DNA of 19,116 bases, taken from NCBI GenBank assembly GCA_041664945.1, contig JBAYJY010000084.1:1-19116 (forward strand), read 5' to 3'. The DNA comes from JBAYJY01 sp041664945 (GTDB taxonomy: Bacteria; UBP15; UBA6099). Within the stretch, counting starts at the first letter, position 1. Each line of letters opens with the position of its first letter. Shown one piece after another: positions 14,373 through 19,116 of the stretch. Both the position numbers and the translations under genes were made by a program. Below the pieces are notes generated by a model, which was not told where the DNA came from, did not search any database, and saw only the letters and a list, made by a program, of their open reading frames with translations.

Positions 14373-17300
14373 ATGTATAATAACATGAGATTGCTCGTTA
14401 AAAATATGTTTGTTTGCTTTTTGTGGGCGCTTGCGTCGGCGCCGGCGTTGGGAGCGTCTGCGTTCGAGGACAATTTCGACGTCCGCGCGTTGGGGAATCT
14501 CTGTCCGACGGCGATGTGGACTTGCAGCGCGGTGGCCGGTAACGTGACTGTTTCCAACGCATTCGCCGATTCCGGGGCAAACAGCGTATTGCTCAACCGC
14601 AATGGAAGCGACACAAGGGTAACAACTCAGGATTTCGGGTCGATTGCGGAACGCTTGACTATCGATTTCAGCATTCGGCCGATCATCGGAAACAACAGAC
14701 TCAGAACCATTTACATAAGAGACAACTCCGGAAACAACAACACCGGGATAAATATCAGGTTCGCCACAACCGGCGTAATACAGTACGCGAACAACGCCGG
14801 AATCTGGAATAACATTTGCGGGTCGGCAAACTATGCGGTGAACAGGTGGTATCATATAAGAATTATCACAGATCCTTCGATAGCGGCGGACAATTTTAAC
14901 GTTTTAATCGAAGACAACGGCGCGTTTAAGTGTTCAAATACAAATCTTCAATATCGCGCGAATGTAAACAACATAGACAGCATGTATTTTCTTGTGTCCG
15001 CGAGTGACAGCGCCGACGCCTATCTCGATACAGTTCGCGTTTTCCGGACGGGCGCTCTGAACGTTCAGGAAGGAGCGAATGATCCTGCAGCAGCCGATGT
15101 GTTGCCGGGCGCGGCGAATGTCGGAACGCTTCAATTGCGGATAAGCGAGACCGGCGGCCATGAGGACGTTCAAATATCCCAGATGCTTTTCGACGCATCC
15201 GGAACAGCGAACGACTGGAACGCAGCAAACGGCGGCGACATTGCGAACAATCAGGTCTGCCTGTATAACGACTCGGGAACGACTCCCGGCGCCTGGGACG
15301 CAGTTGATGCGCTTATCGCATGCTCAAATTACAGCGCCGACAACGGGACGGTCACATTCGCAGGTCTTACGGAAACGATCGCAGCCGGCGCGACGGAAAA
15401 CTGGATTCTTGTTTACAAACAGCTCGCCGGATCCGCTTCGCACGGCGAGACTTTTATCGCTTCCATCAATCCCGGCGCCGACATCACGGCAAACACTGTC
15501 GATTCAAGCGCCGCGGGGTTCACAGTTAATCCGGCGATAGTCGGCGCCGCCATCGCCGGCGACACAATGACCGTTCACTCGAATCCGCCTGTTCAGTCGG
15601 GATGGGATCCCGCGAAGGGGGCGACGATTTGCGCGACGAATCCCTCGATAGCGATAGCGCTCGACGAAAACGGCGACTGCAAATGGTCGCTGGCTGATCA
15701 GGCTTACGGAGCTATGGCCGGGGATTGCTCGGGCGACGGAACGGCGGCGATAACGTGCAATGTCTCCGGACTCGCGGCCGGCGCGAACACGGTCTATGTC
15801 GCCTGCCGCGACTCGCTCGGCAACGCGGATACCGCCGCTTCGAACCAACATATCAATTACACGGTGAGCGCGAACACGCCGGACCAGGCGGCGTGGAACC
15901 CGGCGCCGGGAGCGACGATTTGCTCAACAGCTAATATCGGGCTGACTCTGAACAAAAGCGGCGATTGTAAATGGTCGGCGAGCGATCAGGCTTATGGAGC
16001 GATGGCCGGCGATTGCGGGGGCGACGGCTCGACGGCGATCGCTTGCGCGACAAGCGGACTCGTCACCGGCGCCGAAATGGTTTACATCTCATGCCGCGAC
16101 ATGTGCGGAAACGCGGACACGGCGGCGACGAACGATGACTTGAATTATACGGTTGACGATAATACAGTGGCGCAGTCGGGTTGGAACCCGGCGGCGGGAA
16201 CCACGCTGACTTCAACTTCGCAGACGATAACGCTGAGCGCAAACAAGAATGCGGATTGCCGCTGGTCGCTGAGCGATCAGGCTTATGGAGCGATGGCGAA
16301 TGTGTGCGGCGGCGGCGGGACGACGGCGATTTCATGCAGCATTACAGGCCTGACGGAAGGCGCGGCGATGGTATATGTAGCTTGCTCCGATGCCTGCGGC
16401 CATGCCGACACAGTCGCGTCGAACGCTAATCTTAACTACACAGTGGACACTCTTCCGCCGGCGCCTGCGGGAATAAGTCCGTCGAGCGGTTCGACTGTGT
16501 ACACGACATCTCCGGCGATGGTTTTCACAACAAATGAAAATGCATGGTGCAGGTGGTCGCTCGCAGACGCCGCGTATGACGCGATGGCGAACAATTGCGG
16601 CGGGGCAGGAACGGCATCGCAGAGTTGCGCCGTAACCGGCCTGTCATGGGGCGCCGGGCAGAACGTCTATATCGCCTGCCGCGACGCATATAATAATAAG
16701 GATACCGCGGCGACAAACGAGAACATTACATATACATGCAAGAAGCCGGTTATAACAGTCGGCAAAGCGCTGAGCCAGCCGTCGTCGGTGATGGTGGACT
16801 CCACAAACAAACCGATGGGCGCTTTTTCATTTGTCGCGGACGCGTCGGCATCAACCGTCGGAACGATCACGATATCGGAAATGGGAACGGTGAATGCGGC
16901 GGCGAGCCTAAGCGCGGTAAAGCTCTGGTACGATACGGACGGCATGTTCGACGGAAACGAGACGCAGTTCGGAGCCGCGGCGGCGTTTAACGCAGCGAGC
17001 CGCGCGACATTCAACGGAGCTCTGCCGGTTTCGACGCAGACGGTTTACGTTTACGTGACGATGAACGTCGGGGGCGGATTGATAGCAGGGCAGTTGATCG
17101 ATATCGAAATCACGGGCGTGGCGGATGTGACAAGCGGCGGCGCCGACATAGCCGGCGCGTTTCCAGTTAATCTCCCCGGAACGACAATGATAGTCGGCGG
17201 GCAGGCGGCGACGCTGACAGTGACGCCGGCGACAGCGGAGCTCGAAGTCGGAATCAACCAGCAGTTCATAGCCGTCGGCAAGGACACCTACGGAAACACC

Positions 17301-19116
17301 ACATCGAATCTCGGAACGATCACGTGGTCGGTTGATTCGCCGATCGGCGCGATGAATCCGACGTCAGGATTGCTGACGGCGACTTCCGTCGGGACCGGCA
17401 TAGTGACCGCGGCGAGCAGCCTGGGGCCGGTCGCGACGACCGGGACAATCAGCGTCGTCGGCACGATCCCGAATGGAAACTACGGCTATAGGAAACAGTT
17501 GACCGTGAAGAACAACGTCGCGACCGTGTTGCGGAAAGGCTACTCAGTCGAGTTCAACATGGACCACGCCGCCTGCTACAGCGCGGGCGGAGGCAAGTGC
17601 GAGTTTCCTAACGGCAAGGATGTGCGCGTGTTTTATTTCAACGGCGAGGATTACGTGCCGCTGCATCGCGTGAACGAGCCGGGCTGCCAGGGAGACAACG
17701 TAGGCTGCGCGGGAGAGGGGGGCGGCTACACGCCGTGGAACAACGCCAACACGGAGATATGGTTCCCGACATACACCGAAGTTCCGGGGAACGGGTCGGA
17801 CAGCAACTACTGGCTGTACTACGGGAATCCGGACGCGGGAGCGCCGCCGGAAGACCCGAACAACGTTTACGTCTGGCACGACGATTTCAACACCGATTCG
17901 CTGAGCAGATACACGATGGGCAAGTCGCTCGATATTCACGGCGATAACTCGTCGCTTATAAACTACGACGCCGCTAACGGGCGCGTCACGTTCAACACCG
18001 GCGACAACTGCGGCGCCGGCCTCCGGCTGACGAGTCTCGATCTCGCGGACGTTCTGATACAGGCCGACGAATATGTGGATCAGCCTTATCCGTATTCGGG
18101 AACGACAAACTTTACGTTGAGGTGGAAGAGTAACACGTCGGCGTTCTACGCCCACATGTCAAATAATTTAAAGGTAAGATACAGCGGCGCGGGCGGCGAC
18201 TGCACGACCGGTCCGGTTGTCTGCGACGGAACGCAGGGTTACAACTCGCCCTGTCTCGGCCGCGCCGACCTCGCCGAACGCAATTGCCAGATTTCCGGCA
18301 TTCCCGCGACCAAGGTTTATTTCCCGCCGGCTTTCTGCGGCGACCCGCCTGTCATCAGAAGGTTCAGATACGGAATCTACAGGGACAAGCATTTCTTCTG
18401 GTATCACAAGAGGACGGGATTCGGCGCCGACTCGTCGGGAACCGATTGGACGTACACTTCAGGCCAGATAGGCATTCAGGCAAACCAACAGCGCGGCTGG
18501 TTCGACAATTTACTGGTCAGGTATTTCGTCAGTCCGGAACCGGCTGTCACGCTCGGCGCCGAGCAGGCGCGCTCCAACTTTAAAGTGGAGGGAATGCACC
18601 CGTTCATTTCGCAGGTGTCGCAGGGCGAGCAGAACGCGCAGATGCTGCGATTGGCGATCTCGACAGGCGCTGCGGAAACGCTCACAAAGATTACGGTGAA
18701 AAGCAAGAACACGGACAACAGCGACGTAACCGGAGTGACGGCGTTCTACACCGGAACGAATAAAACTTTTGAGACGTCGACGCCGTTCGGCGCGGCGAAT
18801 ATACCGTTCGCCGCGGGCGAAGCGGTGTTCAACGATTCCATGGCGCTGCCTTCGAACTCGGTTGTTTATGTTTTCATAATATATAACGTATCGCCGGTCG
18901 CGCAGACCGGAAATACGCTCGACATCAGGGTGGACCCGGGCGGAGTAGTTCTCACGTCGGGGGCCTATCCCGGAACGGCGACGATAGATCCGGCGGGCAG
19001 CAGGACAATCGCTCCTCCGCAGGCGCTCGGAGCAATCACGGTTATAAACAGCAACACAACCAATGTTAAACCCGGCGATAAAGACCAGGCGATTCTTCGC
19101 ATTGACTTCCCGGTCA
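14373..19116 (+). CDS. Giant modular secreted protein (partial, runs off the right end)
   Basis: Reading from ATG 14373 gives 1581 codons with no stop, continuing past the window. A signal peptide is clear: 'MYNNMRLLVKN', a hydrophobic core, and a likely cut after 'LGASA' before 'FEDNFD'; GGGTGAGG lies upstream. In order: a lectin-like domain (~33-225); a domain resembling BNR-associated N-terminal modules (~226-405); four tandem Cys/Trp-rich Ig-like repeats (~408-789); a second BNR-associated-like domain (~790-940); an Ig-like group 2 domain (~945-1030, 'LTVTPATAELEVGINQQF'); a DUF2341 domain (~1034-1155, 'YGYRKQLTV', 'IWFPTYTEVP', 'YWLYYGNPDA'); a lectin-like domain (~1165-1395, opening 'DDFNTDSLSRY'); a third BNR-associated-like domain (~1400-1545) and the start of a fourth. 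No catalytic site is seen. An adhesin, S-layer-like or glycan-binding role is inferred from the modules. Confidence 0.88.
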   Translation, partial: MYNNMRLLVKNMFVCFLWALASAPALGASAFEDNFDVRALGNLCPTAMWTCSAVAGNVTVSNAFADSGANSVLLNRNGSDTRVTTQDFGSIAERLTIDFSIRPIIGNNRLRTIYIRDNSGNNNTGINIRFATTGVIQYANNAGIWNNICGSANYAVNRWYHIRIITDPSIAADNFNVLIEDNGAFKCSNTNLQYRANVNNIDSMYFLVSASDSADAYLDTVRVFRTGALNVQEGANDPAAADVLPGAANVGTLQLRISETGGHEDVQISQMLFDASGTANDWNAANGGDIANNQVCLYNDSGTTPGAWDAVDALIACSNYSADNGTVTFAGLTETIAAGATENWILVYKQLAGSASHGETFIASINPGADITANTVDSSAAGFTVNPAIVGAAIAGDTMTVHSNPPVQSGWDPAKGATICATNPSIAIALDENGDCKWSLADQAYGAMAGDCSGDGTAAITCNVSGLAAGANTVYVACRDSLGNADTAASNQHINYTVSANTPDQAAWNPAPGATICSTANIGLTLNKSGDCKWSASDQAYGAMAGDCGGDGSTAIACATSGLVTGAEMVYISCRDMCGNADTAATNDDLNYTVDDNTVAQSGWNPAAGTTLTSTSQTITLSANKNADCRWSLSDQAYGAMANVCGGGGTTAISCSITGLTEGAAMVYVACSDACGHADTVASNANLNYTVDTLPPAPAGISPSSGSTVYTTSPAMVFTTNENAWCRWSLADAAYDAMANNCGGAGTASQSCAVTGLSWGAGQNVYIACRDAYNNKDTAATNENITYTCKKPVITVGKALSQPSSVMVDSTNKPMGAFSFVADASASTVGTITISEMGTVNAAASLSAVKLWYDTDGMFDGNETQFGAAAAFNAASRATFNGALPVSTQTVYVYVTMNVGGGLIAGQLIDIEITGVADVTSGGADIAGAFPVNLPGTTMIVGGQAATLTVTPATAELEVGINQQFIAVGKDTYGNTTSNLGTITWSVDSPIGAMNPTSGLLTATSVGTGIVTAASSLGPVATTGTISVVGTIPNGNYGYRKQLTVKNNVATVLRKGYSVEFNMDHAACYSAGGGKCEFPNGKDVRVFYFNGEDYVPLHRVNEPGCQGDNVGCAGEGGGYTPWNNANTEIWFPTYTEVPGNGSDSNYWLYYGNPDAGAPPEDPNNVYVWHDDFNTDSLSRYTMGKSLDIHGDNSSLINYDAANGRVTFNTGDNCGAGLRLTSLDLADVLIQADEYVDQPYPYSGTTNFTLRWKSNTSAFYAHMSNNLKVRYSGAGGDCTTGPVVCDGTQGYNSPCLGRADLAERNCQISGIPATKVYFPPAFCGDPPVIRRFRYGIYRDKHFFWYHKRTGFGADSSGTDWTYTSGQIGIQANQQRGWFDNLLVRYFVSPEPAVTLGAEQARSNFKVEGMHPFISQVSQGEQNAQMLRLAISTGAAETLTKITVKSKNTDNSDVTGVTAFYTGTNKTFETSTPFGAANIPFAAGEAVFNDSMALPSNSVVYVFIIYNVSPVAQTGNTLDIRVDPGGVVLTSGAYPGTATIDPAGSRTIAPPQALGAITVINSNTTNVKPGDKDQAILRIDFPV
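15594..16739 (+). repeat. Four tandem ~96-residue Ig-like repeats within the giant gene
   Basis: Units begin at 15594, 15885, 16173 and 16464 (spacing 291, 288 and 291 bases). Each carries 'W-x-P' or 'I-S-P' near its start, then 'C-(K/R)-W-S', 'A-Y-(G/D)-A-M', 'C-x-G', 'C-x-x-(S/T)-G-L', 'V-Y-(I/V)-(A/S)-C-x-D', a 'D-T' and an ending 'N-Y-T-V' or 'T-Y-T'. Units 2 and 3 share 27 identical bases (15980-16006 and 16271-16297), while unit 4 is the most diverged. Paired cysteines suggest disulfide-stabilised domains outside the cytoplasm. Confidence 0.9.

Noticed and set aside
14112..14855. 247-aa minus-strand ORF
   Set aside because: Antisense to the signal peptide and lectin-like region of the giant gene; low-complexity Arg/Val-rich product.
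17544..18155. 203-aa minus-strand ORF
   Set aside because: Shadow of the DUF2341 region of the giant gene, Arg/Val-rich with no domain.

Overview
The window looks like chromosomal DNA of a flagellated, diderm-type bacterium from a poorly sampled lineage. The pointers are lipobox lipoproteins, a periplasmic-binding-protein sugar importer, flagellin, very large secreted proteins with DUF2341, lectin-like and bacterial Ig-like modules, a pyruvoyl-type arginine decarboxylase, and junk-like dispersed repeats in the intergenic DNA. The phylum cannot be fixed from sequence alone. Candidate-phylum groups rich in DUF2341 and Ig-like giants (Elusimicrobia, Omnitrophica or Riflebacteria type) are a guess. 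Most genes are moderately to highly G+C; the first ~800 bases are clearly A+T-rich.

Layout. (1) 1-2435 is an accessory, repeat-laden stretch. It holds a small A+T-rich membrane protein on the minus strand, a doubtful small ORF next to it, a pair of perfect 35-base inverted REP-like elements, a SRPBCC/START-like protein, and several short dispersed repeats. (2) 2436-6211 is a complete ribose/galactose-type sugar ABC importer in the order permease, binding lipoprotein, double-domain ATPase, with an intrinsic terminator inside the operon after the binding-protein gene. (3) 6550-8067 is a flagellin with an unusual beta-sandwich insert, behind a sigma70-like promoter and a long structured leader. 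(4) 8255-9682 is pyruvate kinase. (5) 9865-11392, minus strand, holds a metallo-beta-lactamase-fold hydrolase and a pyruvoyl-dependent arginine decarboxylase. (6) 11561-13927 is a class I cyclic-di-GMP riboswitch, a 711-aa multidomain lipoprotein and an intrinsic terminator. (7) 13928-19116 is a hairpin-rich intergenic stretch, a possible 49-aa ORF, and a giant secreted protein whose reading frame stays open for 1581 codons and leaves the window.

The most interesting part is the right half. A cyclic-di-GMP sensor controls a surface lipoprotein (helical repeats, Ig-like group 2, lectin-like domain). Next to it lies a giant modular secreted protein that shares the Ig-like and lectin-like modules and adds four tandem Cys/Trp-rich Ig-like repeats, a DUF2341 domain and repeated BNR-associated-like domains. 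Together with the nearby flagellin this suggests, as inference, a surface-adhesion module tied to the motile/sessile decision. The giant gene is easy to miss because it has no stop codon in the window.
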